NCBI GenBank assembly: GCA_002825465.1
Contig: PJER01000013.1
Location: 1-63,224 of the forward strand
DNA: 63,224 nucleotides
Source of the DNA: Candidatus Thorarchaeota archaeon MP8T_1
GTDB lineage: Archaea; Asgardarchaeota; Thorarchaeia; Thorarchaeales; Thorarchaeaceae
Direction of reading: 5' to 3'
Part shown: positions 17,733 through 26,251 of the stretch, piece by piece
Layout: every line of letters starts with the position of its first letter
How positions within the stretch are numbered: position 1 is the first letter of the stretch
Notes under the pieces: generated by a model
What the model was told of the DNA's origin: nothing
What the model saw: the letters and a program-made list of their open reading frames with translations, nothing else
The model's database searches: none
Made by a program: the position numbers and the translations under genes

Positions 17733-20171
17733 ATGAATCCCTTGACACGAAACTCTGAATCCAAATTAGATACATCTGATAAGGATAGAGTAGCAGTCTT
17801 TCTATGTAAATGTGGGTCTAATATCGCTGGGCCTATTGATATTGAAGACCTGAAAGATAGAGTTGAAGACAGGGGAGTTGCATTTGTTGAAATTAACGAT
17901 CACCTATGTTCCGATCATGGTGTTCAAGAACTAACTACTGCTATCAAAAAGAGTGGAGCTGATAGAGTCGTCATTGCTGGATGTACTCCTCTTTTGCATA
18001 CTGAACTCTTTAATGATGCAGTGCGAAAAGCAGGGATTGACCCTGGCCATCTTCATATTGCAAATATCCGTGAACAGTGCAGCTGGGTGCATAGTGATAA
18101 TCGAGAAGAAGCTACTGCCAAGGCTGCCACAATTATTGATATTGGATTAGCTGAGGTTGGACTGTCCAATCCCACTAAGACATTTGAAATGCCCGTTGTT
18201 CAAAGAGCAATGGTAATTGGTGGTGGCGTTGCTGGTATAAATGCAGCATTGGAATTAGCTGATCAAGGTATTGAAACAATTCTCGTTGAGAAAGATGCAT
18301 TTCTAGGTGGACACATGGCTAAATGGGACAAGCTGTTCCCAACTTTTGATTGTAGCATGTGCATCTTAGGCCCATTGATGGCTCAAGCTGCGAACCATAA
18401 CAACATTCGATTAATGGCTATGACTGACATCGAACAGGTGAGAGGTAGTACAGGTAAATACACAGTCAAGTTGACTAAGCGTCCTAGATATGTATCGACA
18501 GACTTGTGCACTGGATGTAATCGTTGCATAGAAGTTTGTCCCGTTGATGTTCCAGATGCATACAACTATGGTATCGGAAAACGAAAAGCAATCGTGCGTC
18601 ATTCATTGGATGCGATACCTATTGCTCCCTTCATTGATATGGATAATTGCGTTGGTTGCCAATCCTGTAGTGGTGTCTGTGAAGCTAAAGCAATCCGATA
18701 TGATGAAGTTAGTGAAACAGAGACTGTAGAGGTGGGTGCAATCATTGTTGCGACTGGATTCAGTCCATTTGATCCCAGTGTTGTTGAAGAGTTTGGATAT
18801 GGCTTGAATCCTGATGTCATTACTTCTCTTGAGCTTGAAAGTCTTATCAACCCTTCAGGCCCCACAAATGGACGACTCTTGGTGCCCTCTGATGGTCGGA
18901 TTCCAAAAAGAATTGCTTTCATCAATTGTGTTGGAAGTAGGTCTCAACGATTCAATCGTCCTTATTGTAGTCGTGCATGTTGCACTGCTGGAATAAAGCA
19001 GGCAATCCAAGTGAAAGAGAGTCAACCTGACTCTGAGATCTATATCTTCTATTCAGATCTTCGTACATTTGGAAAGGGACATGAAGAACTAGGTGTTCGA
19101 GCAGCAGACGAATATGATATTCGTTTTATTCGTGGCGCAGTAGGCGAAGTGGTTCATGATCCAGTCAAAAACAAGTCTTTCATTAGAGCAGAAGATACGC
19201 TTCTCAGGAGAGTATTGGAACTTGATGTGGATCTTGTAGTTCTCATGGTAGGTATGGACCCTGCAGAAAGCAATGAAGAACTCTCCAAACTTCTAAGAAT
19301 ACCCTTGGATGAGAATGGTTATTTCTTGGAACAACATCCAAAATTGAACTTGAGCGGAACACCTTCAAAAGGTATCTTTCTTGCTGGTACTTCTCAGGCT
19401 CCGCGCGATATATCTGACTCTGTTGCACATGCTGGTCTCGCTGCTTCTAAAGTGAAGACTCTGCTAATGCATGAAACAATACTTACGGACCTAAGTGTTC
19501 CCACAATTGACCATGATGTATGCATTAATTGTCACCAGTGCATGAAAGTATGCTCGCCAAATGCATTACGATCTATTGGTGGTGAAAAACCAGTGATTAA
19601 TCAGGCTGCCTGCCGAGGTTGTGGAGCTTGTGTTGCGGCCTGTCCGACCGGGGCTCTTGATTTACCGAGTTTAACCACAAAGCAATTGTTGGAAGCAACA
19701 AAGAGTGCTGTACGATTTAGTGCTGCGAGGCCTACAGTAGTCGGTTATCTCTGTAGATGGTGTGCATATTCAGCTGCAGATAGAGCTGGAATGACACGTT
19801 TATCATATCCATCAAATCTTATTCCGATTAAAGTACCCTGTACAGGACGCTTGGATAGTGAGATGATTCTTGCTGCATTTGAAGAAGGTGCTGATGGAGT
19901 TGCAGTTATCGGATGCCATATTCAAGACTGTCATTTTCGTTCCGGAGCCGCACATGCACAGGAGCGAACTAACAATCTACGAATGGTCTTGGAGGCGGCT
20001 GGTATTGATGGACAAAGATTGTATTTCGGAAGTGTATCTGCTTCAGAAGATGCTCAATATGCGAAGCAAGTAACTGAATTCGTTGGTAAAATCAAATCTC
20101 TAGGACCGCTTGGAAGTGAGTCTACAGGGGATAGTAAAAAGAAATCTGCAAAGAGTGGTGCTGTTCAATGA
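17733..20171 (+). CDS. hdrA: HdrA-MvhD fusion (electron-bifurcating flavoprotein subunit)
   Basis: HdrA is the FAD subunit of heterodisulfide-reductase complexes that bifurcate or confurcate electrons between ferredoxin, H2/F420 and a disulfide. Here: an N-terminal Cys domain (CKCGSN near 25; C59, C84), FAD-binding IGGGVAGINAAL at about 162-173, the HdrA hallmark DCSMCILGPLM at 206-216, two inserted ferredoxin motifs (CTGCNRCIEVCP and CVGCQSCSGVCE), a C-terminal pair (CINCHQCMKVC and CRGCGACVAACP), and from about 665 an MvhD/FlpD domain (YLCRWCAYSAAD, VPCTGRLD, GCHIQDCHFRSG). HdrB, HdrC and a hydrogenase are not adjacent. The ATG follows GGAG by five bases; the stop overlaps fwdF (ATGA). Confidence 0.93.
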   Translation: MNPLTRNSESKLDTSDKDRVAVFLCKCGSNIAGPIDIEDLKDRVEDRGVAFVEINDHLCSDHGVQELTTAIKKSGADRVVIAGCTPLLHTELFNDAVRKAGIDPGHLHIANIREQCSWVHSDNREEATAKAATIIDIGLAEVGLSNPTKTFEMPVVQRAMVIGGGVAGINAALELADQGIETILVEKDAFLGGHMAKWDKLFPTFDCSMCILGPLMAQAANHNNIRLMAMTDIEQVRGSTGKYTVKLTKRPRYVSTDLCTGCNRCIEVCPVDVPDAYNYGIGKRKAIVRHSLDAIPIAPFIDMDNCVGCQSCSGVCEAKAIRYDEVSETETVEVGAIIVATGFSPFDPSVVEEFGYGLNPDVITSLELESLINPSGPTNGRLLVPSDGRIPKRIAFINCVGSRSQRFNRPYCSRACCTAGIKQAIQVKESQPDSEIYIFYSDLRTFGKGHEELGVRAADEYDIRFIRGAVGEVVHDPVKNKSFIRAEDTLLRRVLELDVDLVVLMVGMDPAESNEELSKLLRIPLDENGYFLEQHPKLNLSGTPSKGIFLAGTSQAPRDISDSVAHAGLAASKVKTLLMHETILTDLSVPTIDHDVCINCHQCMKVCSPNALRSIGGEKPVINQAACRGCGACVAACPTGALDLPSLTTKQLLEATKSAVRFSAARPTVVGYLCRWCAYSAADRAGMTRLSYPSNLIPIKVPCTGRLDSEMILAAFEEGADGVAVIGCHIQDCHFRSGAAHAQERTNNLRMVLEAAGIDGQRLYFGSVSASEDAQYAKQVTEFVGKIKSLGPLGSESTGDSKKKSAKSGAVQ

Positions 20172-21496
20172 GTAAGACTGGAATCACAATTGGTGAGAAA
20201 CCAACGGTGACAATGGAAATAATTGATGGCACTATCAAGCTGGTCTGGAAGACCTCTCTCTTGACTAAAGTTCTTGACTACTCTATTGACAAGTGTGTTG
20301 GTTGTAGTTTGTGTCTGTATTGTCCTTGGGATGCCATAACTCTTGGTCCTGTTGCAGAAACAGCATCTGGACGGATTGAAGGTGCTCCCTTAGTAAATGT
20401 TGATCCAGAACTCTGTACTTTCTGTGGGCTCTGTGATTCAGCTTGTATCTTCAGAGCATTCAACACCAAGTATGAGGGCGAGCAAGCTGTAAATCATTTC
20501 AATCGTGTTTCCGGCATACATGAGATTGACCATGATAAATGTGCACCTTGTCTCTTATGCGAGAAAGTTTGTCCTACTAAAGCATTGGAAGTAAAGGTCG
20601 AAGTTGAGAAGAAAAAAGACCTTGTGAAGTATATGAAAGAAGTCCATGCTGAAGGCACCATAAAGGTGGATGAAGACAAATGCTCATATTGTGGACTTTG
20701 TGAGTTATTATGTCCAGAGTGCATCACAATCTACTGGTCTGATTCTGCTAAACCTCCTGACTTCAAACCTGCTACAGCTATCAGAATTGACGAAAAGGAG
20801 TGCGACTATTGTAAGCTCTGTGAGAAGATATGTCCTGATGATGCAATAAAAGTCGAATGCACTGAAGCAAGTGCTCGGATAATTGAAGAACCGAAAATCA
20901 CTGGTAAACTCAAAAATAACGAATTAGCCTGTGTCAAGTGTGGTCTGTGTGCAGAAGTCTGCCCGTATGATGCAATTGAGGTTTCAAAGCCATTTTCTGG
21001 CAATGTTCTGAAACCAAGAATAGAAAAGTGTGACCCAATTGGTTGTAATAACTGCTTCAACATATGTGCTGTAAAAGCTATATATCCTACAGGGAAGGAA
21101 GATAAAATTGCAGTATTGGATCATTGTGTCTATTGCGGTGCATGTGCAAACTCTTGCCCTTACGATGTTCTTGAAGTTGTCCGAGAGGGATATAATGTTG
21201 AACGGCTTGAAGAAGCTAGAGAATGGGAACGTGGTAGGTCAATTTTCTTTGATGAGGTAGTTGGAAAAGTACAACCCGTCAGTGGTTTGTTTGAACGAAA
21301 CATCATTGTCAAAGAAGACAAAGTTCAAGTTTCGAATCATAGAGATGACATTCCTTGGGATGATACTGACGGTAATCGTTCCAGAGCAATGGCTCGAGCA
21401 AGATATATTCGTACTATGCTTAATGATAATCCTCGACTTAACCTCCTTCTAGAGCGAGGAAAACTTGAGAAAATTATTGAGAGAATCAAGGATTAA
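20168..21496 (+). CDS. fwdF: FwdF-like polyferredoxin
   Basis: The protein has eight [4Fe-4S] motifs in 442 residues, the number known for FwdF of methanogens: CVGCSLCLYC, CTFCGLCDSAC, CAPCLLCEKVC, CSYCGLCELLC, CDYCKLCEKIC, CVKCGLCAEVC, CDPIGCNNCFNIC and CVYCGACANSC. It would wire electrons from HdrA to a formylmethanofuran dehydrogenase-type module. It overlaps hdrA by four bases, so the two products are probably made together. The first and seventh motifs have non-standard spacing. The C-terminal ~75 residues are charged, with no Cys. The 3' end overlaps the convergent FwdD-like gene by 11 bases. MvhB-type polyferredoxin is the alternative assignment. Confidence 0.85.
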   Translation: MSKTGITIGEKPTVTMEIIDGTIKLVWKTSLLTKVLDYSIDKCVGCSLCLYCPWDAITLGPVAETASGRIEGAPLVNVDPELCTFCGLCDSACIFRAFNTKYEGEQAVNHFNRVSGIHEIDHDKCAPCLLCEKVCPTKALEVKVEVEKKKDLVKYMKEVHAEGTIKVDEDKCSYCGLCELLCPECITIYWSDSAKPPDFKPATAIRIDEKECDYCKLCEKICPDDAIKVECTEASARIIEEPKITGKLKNNELACVKCGLCAEVCPYDAIEVSKPFSGNVLKPRIEKCDPIGCNNCFNICAVKAIYPTGKEDKIAVLDHCVYCGACANSCPYDVLEVVREGYNVERLEEAREWERGRSIFFDEVVGKVQPVSGLFERNIIVKEDKVQVSNHRDDIPWDDTDGNRSRAMARARYIRTMLNDNPRLNLLLERGKLEKIIERIKD

Positions 21497-21881
21497 GAAG
21501 AGTTTCTATAGATGTGATAGATTCATCGCTTCTTGAAGCAGTTACTGAAATTCCACTTAATTTTGGAGGTGAATTGTTCTCTGGTATTGCCACTAAAGAC
21601 ATCGCCCAAGGTCCGTGTGGCATGACTGCACTCCCCTCGGGTGTCTTATCATCAATGATGCCCTTTACGATGACGGTTCCGTTTTTAGAATTTAATTTGA
21701 CATTGTAACCTTCTTTCACACTCAGACGTTGCATATCTTTTGAATTCAGTCGAACTGTTGCAGCCTCAGTCTTGTAATCTTTAGAAATTACGTCTTTTGC
21801 GGATTCAATATCTGACTTGTAGGATCTTACAATAATCAATTGCAATTCTACGTTAGGAAATAAGAAATCTCCAAGGGCCAT
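21486..21881 (-). CDS. FwdD-like molybdopterin-dinucleotide-binding-domain protein (orphan)
   Basis: The 131-residue double-psi-barrel protein resembles FwdD, which caps the pterin cofactor of FwdB. Seen: ATVRLNSKDMQRLSVKEG, VIVKGIIDD and AVMPHGPWAMSLVA, the last matching the family's GxxxPxGPxxN region. It is shorter in detail than, and divergent from, the operon FwdD at 29292-29696 (it lacks the RTLSQG start segment). Because the nearby FwdB-like protein has lost its metal ligands, the pair may form a second, degenerate module. GGAG lies eight bases before the ATG. Its 3' end overlaps that of the polyferredoxin gene tail to tail. Confidence 0.75.
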   Translation of the reverse strand: MALGDFLFPNVELQLIIVRSYKSDIESAKDVISKDYKTEAATVRLNSKDMQRLSVKEGYNVKLNSKNGTVIVKGIIDDKTPEGSAVMPHGPWAMSLVAIPENNSPPKLSGISVTASRSDESITSIETLLNP

Positions 21882-22031
21882 TATGCTCGCTCCAGTATTT
21901 CGGATTTATCGTAAGAATTAGCGTATCTCTTGACGCATATTATGTTTCTGTTATCTCAACAGTTTTTGAGCCGCAAACAGCATGCTTTTTTAATGTTGTA
22001 ACAGAATGTTGATAATTCATTGGTGGTTATT

Positions 22032-22814
22032 TTGCGAATTGCAACAATATACGGAGATATCTTTGCAGAACGTGTCATTGGTAATCTAATTAACTTCAAA
22101 ACTTTTTGTGAAGGATGCGAACCAGTCTGTGCAGAATGCAGAACTAGCTATGGTTCCCATGTTGGTGACATTGTGGGCATTCATCCCACTGACCCTCCCT
22201 CTCCAACCATGATCGAAAATCCAGAAGATTTCATCAAGAATCTGAATCTAAGTGAATGTGACCTACTTCTGATTGTTGCAATTCATCATGATATTCTTGC
22301 ATCTGTAGATTTACTTGTTGAGGCCACTGGTGCAAAAGCAGTAATTGTGCCTATTGAAGATCCTACTTGGGTTCCTCCTGGATTAAGAGCGCAGGTGAAA
22401 GAAACCCTAGATAACATCGGAATTGAAAATGCATTTCCAAAGCCGTTCTGCTCACTTGAACTAGGTGAAGGACCTCTAATCGACAAGTTCATTGAAATGT
22501 ACAAAGTTGGAAGCCCAATTCATTATGTAGATATGAAGGGTGACATCATTGAAGAGATTGGCCCTGTACGGTCCGCTCCTTGCGGGTGTACTTGGTACGT
22601 AAGTCAAAAGGTTCGTGGAAAGTCAATAGCTGATACTGATGCTCTATTTGATGCCATATCCAAAGCTCACCACACTTATCCTTGTACTGCATCTATGAGT
22701 AAGGATAGAGAATATGGCGATGCCCTCCTTCATATTGCAGGTTACACTGCTAGAAATGCCGTGTGCAAAGCCACCGGAATTCAGGAATGTAAATTCTCTC
22801 ATGAAAAGAGTTGA
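22032..22814 (+). CDS. DUF166 family protein
   Basis: About 260 residues resembling the archaeal DUF166 family (begins LRIATIYGDIFAERVIGNL; Cys-rich FCEGCEPVCAECR; later APCGCTWYVSQKV and HTYPCTASM). The function is not established; conserved cysteines suggest metal or cluster binding. The start is the TTG at 22032, with GGTGG five bases upstream; a TTG at 22020 is also in frame, and no ATG is available. It is transcribed away from the FwdD-like gene and runs six bases before the DUF3786 gene, so the pair is an operon. Confidence 0.65.
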   Translation: MRIATIYGDIFAERVIGNLINFKTFCEGCEPVCAECRTSYGSHVGDIVGIHPTDPPSPTMIENPEDFIKNLNLSECDLLLIVAIHHDILASVDLLVEATGAKAVIVPIEDPTWVPPGLRAQVKETLDNIGIENAFPKPFCSLELGEGPLIDKFIEMYKVGSPIHYVDMKGDIIEEIGPVRSAPCGCTWYVSQKVRGKSIADTDALFDAISKAHHTYPCTASMSKDREYGDALLHIAGYTARNAVCKATGIQECKFSHEKS

Positions 22815-22820
22815 TAAGAA

Positions 22821-23462
22821 ATGCCAGATGATATACTAGAATATTGGTCAAGTCTCTCTCGCGAACTTGCCCACAAATTTAATGAAGAAGAAGTCACTAC
22901 AAGTTCAGCTTGGTGGAGTTGGGATAATTTTGGGGATGATATACGCACACTCAGAAACAAGTTTGGTATTGGGGATGAATTTGTTGATATTTTAGGACTA
23001 CGAGTTGACTTCGAGTCTGGAGAAGCAACTGATACAGTTGCAAACAAGCCATTTCAAACAAGCAGAATCATTCCTCATCTCTATTATCATAGTAAAGCAA
23101 AGGATGAAGGAGTCGCAGGAGAATGGGTGAAATTCAATTCCCTTAGTGGCTCTTGGGCCTGTAGATATGCTTACGATGAAGAAGATCTTGGGCAATTGAC
23201 TAAACTCTACACTGAACACAAGGAGAAACTCTACGACGCTCTTGAACATCTTGGAGCAAAACGAGTGGATTATGGTGATGCTGCGTTCGAGATATCATTT
23301 CTACCCAGAATCAAAGTCCTTCTTGTCTTTGAAGATGAGGATGAGGAATTTCCTGCAAGTGTGAGACTTCTCTATGATAAGAATTCAATTTTCTATATGC
23401 CACATGAACAGCTTGGCGACATCAGCTGGTTCATTGTGGGACGAGTCATGAAGGCCCTCTAA
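22821..23462 (+). CDS. DUF3786-like protein
   Basis: A soluble 213-residue protein whose C-terminal half (FLPRIKVLLVFEDEDEEFPAS, LLYDKNSIFYMPHEQLGD) resembles DUF3786, a family of anaerobes often found near corrinoid or CODH genes; molecular function unknown. A ferredoxin-like or putative sensor role cannot be seen from sequence. No Cys cluster, no membrane segment. It follows the DUF166 gene by six bases. Confidence 0.6.
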   Translation: MPDDILEYWSSLSRELAHKFNEEEVTTSSAWWSWDNFGDDIRTLRNKFGIGDEFVDILGLRVDFESGEATDTVANKPFQTSRIIPHLYYHSKAKDEGVAGEWVKFNSLSGSWACRYAYDEEDLGQLTKLYTEHKEKLYDALEHLGAKRVDYGDAAFEISFLPRIKVLLVFEDEDEEFPASVRLLYDKNSIFYMPHEQLGDISWFIVGRVMKAL

Positions 23463-23615
23463 AAAGTTGAAAATGGAACATCGAACCTAGCTATTTGTTT
23501 GAAAACGATAGACTGATGTTTGAAGCACTTTCGCCCTAGTGCTTTTAAGGCGGAACTTGTTTGCTTTTTTTGTCAAATTCAATTGATGACGCTATTCTTT
23601 ACGTCAATTTGTTGA
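23463..23615 (+). promoter_or_regulatory. Promoter region of the Gfo/Idh/MocA-like gene
   Basis: The 153-base gap contains GCTTTTAAG near 23541-23549, which would serve as a TATA-like box. The same nine bases occur on the minus strand near 63178-63187 before the Ig-repeat surface-protein gene. Confidence 0.3.
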
Positions 23616-24698
23616 ATGAAAAAAGAGGCGAAGAAGGAAATGACCGAGAAGAAACTGAATGTCGTCTGTGCTGGAGTCGGCTTTGTTGGAGGAGCAGCTC
23701 ATGTTCCATCATTCCGCAAAGTACCTGGTTCCCAATTGTATGGCCTACTGGCTAGGAAAGGTAGGGACAGTGAAAAATACGCTTTAGACTTCAAAGAAAA
23801 GATGGCAAGAAAAGATAATTTCGATCTCAACATCTATTATAGCTGGGATGATGTCTGTAATGACCCCAAGGTCGATGCAGTATGCGTTGCAGTGCCTACT
23901 CCATTCCATTATCCTATGGGCAAGCAAGCTCTTGAAGCTGGAAAGCATGTCTACTTAGAAATGCCGATAGCTCCAAAACTAAAAGATGCTGAAGAACTTG
24001 GTAAAATTGCTAAGAAGAAAGGGGTAGTTCTCATGCCAATCCTAAACTTCAGACATTGCCCTGGTTATTTGAAGGCAAAGGAGCTTGTTGATTCTGGAGC
24101 GATAGGAAAACCAATGGCAATCACATTTAGAGAGTTTATTGCTGCTGAGGATCTTGCAGATCAATGGCCACTAAGTGGTTGGGCTTGGGATATTGAAAAG
24201 GCAGGTGGCTATCCTGATTACACCCTATCAGTCTGGAGCCTCGATATGCTTCAGTGGTTCTTTAACAGCCCCATTACTGATGCCAACTGGACTCCAAATT
24301 ATAGTCCAATAGATGGCATTAAAGATTTCAAAGGATATCAGACTGTAGGAATTGTAAAATTCGGAAATGGTGTAGTTGGAACGATGATGCTTGGCTCATC
24401 TGTTGCTAAAGGTCTAGACCTCAGCCGGTTCGAGATTTTTGGAAGCAACGGCAAGACCATTCTTGTTGATTGGATTCCTAGTAAGAATCGAGAAGTCTTT
24501 GATGTGACCCTATTTGGTAAAAACGGTGACGACCAAAATTGGCAAGTACCAGGACCTGGTGCAGAGGTATGGGGTCATAAGCAGATGATTGCTCATTTTG
24601 TTCAGGCCTGTCTCGGTAATGAGAAACCTGAATATGGGTACGAAGCTGCAGTAGCTGCACAGAAGTGGGCAAACAAAATCGTATCTGATCCTATGTAG
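23616..24698 (+). CDS. Gfo/Idh/MocA-family oxidoreductase-like protein lacking the catalytic Lys
   Basis: N-terminal Rossmann domain (NVVCAGVGFVGGAAHVPSF) and a C-terminal alpha/beta dehydrogenase domain with SGAIGKP, AGGYPDYTLSVWSLDML and FGNGVVGTMMLGSS, 360 residues. In typical members the EKP motif supplies the catalytic lysine; here it reads EMP (M116), so it may not be a normal dehydrogenase, or may use another base as in some divergent members. It sits alone between the DUF3786 gene and a terminator-like hairpin. Start could also be the ATG at 23640, which follows AAGGA. Confidence 0.8.
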   Translation: MKKEAKKEMTEKKLNVVCAGVGFVGGAAHVPSFRKVPGSQLYGLLARKGRDSEKYALDFKEKMARKDNFDLNIYYSWDDVCNDPKVDAVCVAVPTPFHYPMGKQALEAGKHVYLEMPIAPKLKDAEELGKIAKKKGVVLMPILNFRHCPGYLKAKELVDSGAIGKPMAITFREFIAAEDLADQWPLSGWAWDIEKAGGYPDYTLSVWSLDMLQWFFNSPITDANWTPNYSPIDGIKDFKGYQTVGIVKFGNGVVGTMMLGSSVAKGLDLSRFEIFGSNGKTILVDWIPSKNREVFDVTLFGKNGDDQNWQVPGPGAEVWGHKQMIAHFVQACLGNEKPEYGYEAAVAAQKWANKIVSDPM

Positions 24699-24706
24699 TT
24701 TTTCCT

Positions 24707-24731
24707 AAAGGGAGGCATATTGCCTCTCTTT
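24707..24731 (+). terminator. Rho-independent-like hairpin
   Basis: An 11-pair stem (one G-T wobble) with a TAT loop, built on GAGGCA (24712-24717) and TGCCTC (24721-24726) and extended by A/T pairs, starts eight bases after the stop of the Gfo/Idh/MocA-like gene and is followed by a pyrimidine-rich tract. Confidence 0.6.
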
Positions 24732-24861
24732 CACTTATTTTCCTTTTTCCACTTCCAAAAGGCCACTACGTATTTTGCGGACTCATCAGTCTGTTAGGCA
24801 CCAAAAAAATTATGTAACATTAACCATTATCTTACGTTCTATGACATAGAGGCGACCATTC

Positions 24862-25341
24862 ATGTCTGAGTACATCCATGAAAATCTTACAGGCGAGAAA
24901 CCAGGCGGCCACCGTAACCAGATGATCTTGATGGCCATATTCTTCATAGTATGGATTATCGACTCCTTCGTACTACATTTCACCACATTCCTGTGGAGTT
25001 TCACATTCTTTTGGATCTTTATTGGCTTCGGAGGTATTCTTATCATTGCAGCAATTTACTTCATTGACGCATCACACAAAGACCTTCTTGGCATGAAGGT
25101 GGATGAACTAGCAACCACAGGCGTCTTCGCTCGAGTAAGGCATCCGATGTATCTTGGATCCCATCTTTTCCTCCTGGGACTGGCAATATCTACATTCTCT
25201 CTTGCATCGATTGTCCTATGGGTGATAGCCTTTGCTTTCTATGACTCGCTGGCAAACTATGAGGAGAATAAACTGGAGGAGCGATTTGGCGAGGAGTTTC
25301 TTGAGTATAGAAACAACGTAAGGAAATGGATTCCAACTTAG
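24862..25341 (+). CDS. Isoprenylcysteine carboxyl methyltransferase-like membrane protein
   Basis: 159 residues with four or so membrane helices (LMAIFFIVWIIDSFVL, FTFFWIFIGFGGILIIAAIYF, HLFLLGLAISTF, LWVIAFAFY). The SAM-binding signature of the ICMT/phospholipid methyltransferase superfamily is present: RVRHPMYLG and the C-terminal EENKLEERFGEEFLEYR with WIP. It would methylate a lipid or prenylated substrate at the membrane; which one cannot be told. GAGG lies eight bases before the ATG. Confidence 0.8.
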   Translation: MSEYIHENLTGEKPGGHRNQMILMAIFFIVWIIDSFVLHFTTFLWSFTFFWIFIGFGGILIIAAIYFIDASHKDLLGMKVDELATTGVFARVRHPMYLGSHLFLLGLAISTFSLASIVLWVIAFAFYDSLANYEENKLEERFGEEFLEYRNNVRKWIPT

Positions 25342-25465
25342 TTTGAACCAATCGCAAAGCTTGAGAATCTACTTCAATTTCCCGAAGTCAGTGCCCCCAT
25401 CTGGTTTGAACACATGAGACGCAAGGAATGAAAGGAGGTTATGCGACTCTCTATCTCTTATTTTG

Positions 25466-26236
25466 CTAATTTTGTGTGGTGTTACTAGAAATGTCTTTAG
25501 TGACTACTTCAGGTAATTCTGAAGTCTGTTGTGGAAAGATTTTCAGTAGTGATTTGCCAATTGCGATTGTTGCTATTGCGGAAAGTATCACTTTGATAGG
25601 TGTAATCACTCCAGCTACCAACCAGAGTTCTTGAAGGACTTCCAAAGGCATTGCATAATAGAGCCAGTACATCTGACCTGGAATTAAAATGAAGATTCTC
25701 GTAAGTATATCTACTTCCAGTCCAAACACTGTGACAAGAATAAGTCTGAGATTCACTGATTTCGATAGCAATCTAGCTGATTTATCGATTTTAGATAGAA
25801 CTGTCACAATGGTGATCAGTGCATATCCAACCAAGACATCCCAAATACCAAAGAGTGATAGTACCCAAGTGACAGGAGTTAGAAAATATCCTAGAAGTAG
25901 TAGAGAATAGATAGCAAAGACCTGAGACCATTTTTGTTGGTACGCAAGACCTGCGATTCCAGCTCCCACAGGTCCTCCAAACATGAATATGAGTTCAATG
26001 GGATTTCTCAAATAGACTAGATGCCCTACGAACACTCCTAAGGCTACAGAAGCAGCTCCAAGTGCAGGACCCAAAAGGATTCCGACAATTGGGCTTAACA
26101 AATACATCCATGAATCCCAGATTCCAATGTAGAATCCTGGAATCGTTGGAATTGAATCCAATACTGCAATCATCGCTGCAAAGATTGCAGTGAAAGTTAT
26201 GGAGCGGCTTCCTGTTAGCTTACCCAATAGTGCCAT
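25466..26236 (-). CDS. ECF-transporter S-component-like membrane protein
   Basis: 256 residues and about six membrane helices. The N-terminal ITFTAIFAAMIAVLDSIPTIPG resembles the substrate-binding S components of energy-coupling-factor vitamin transporters (Ala-rich helix 1). The cytoplasmic tail is hydrophilic. It starts 15 bases after fwdA, as the last gene of the fwd operon, so its cargo may be a cofactor or precursor tied to this pathway (pterin, methanofuran part, metal); that is inference from position. The shared EcfA/EcfT energising components are not in the window. Confidence 0.6.
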   Translation of the reverse strand: MALLGKLTGSRSITFTAIFAAMIAVLDSIPTIPGFYIGIWDSWMYLLSPIVGILLGPALGAASVALGVFVGHLVYLRNPIELIFMFGGPVGAGIAGLAYQQKWSQVFAIYSLLLLGYFLTPVTWVLSLFGIWDVLVGYALITIVTVLSKIDKSARLLSKSVNLRLILVTVFGLEVDILTRIFILIPGQMYWLYYAMPLEVLQELWLVAGVITPIKVILSAIATIAIGKSLLKIFPQQTSELPEVVTKDISSNTTQN

Positions 26237-26251
26237 GATTAACTATCCACT

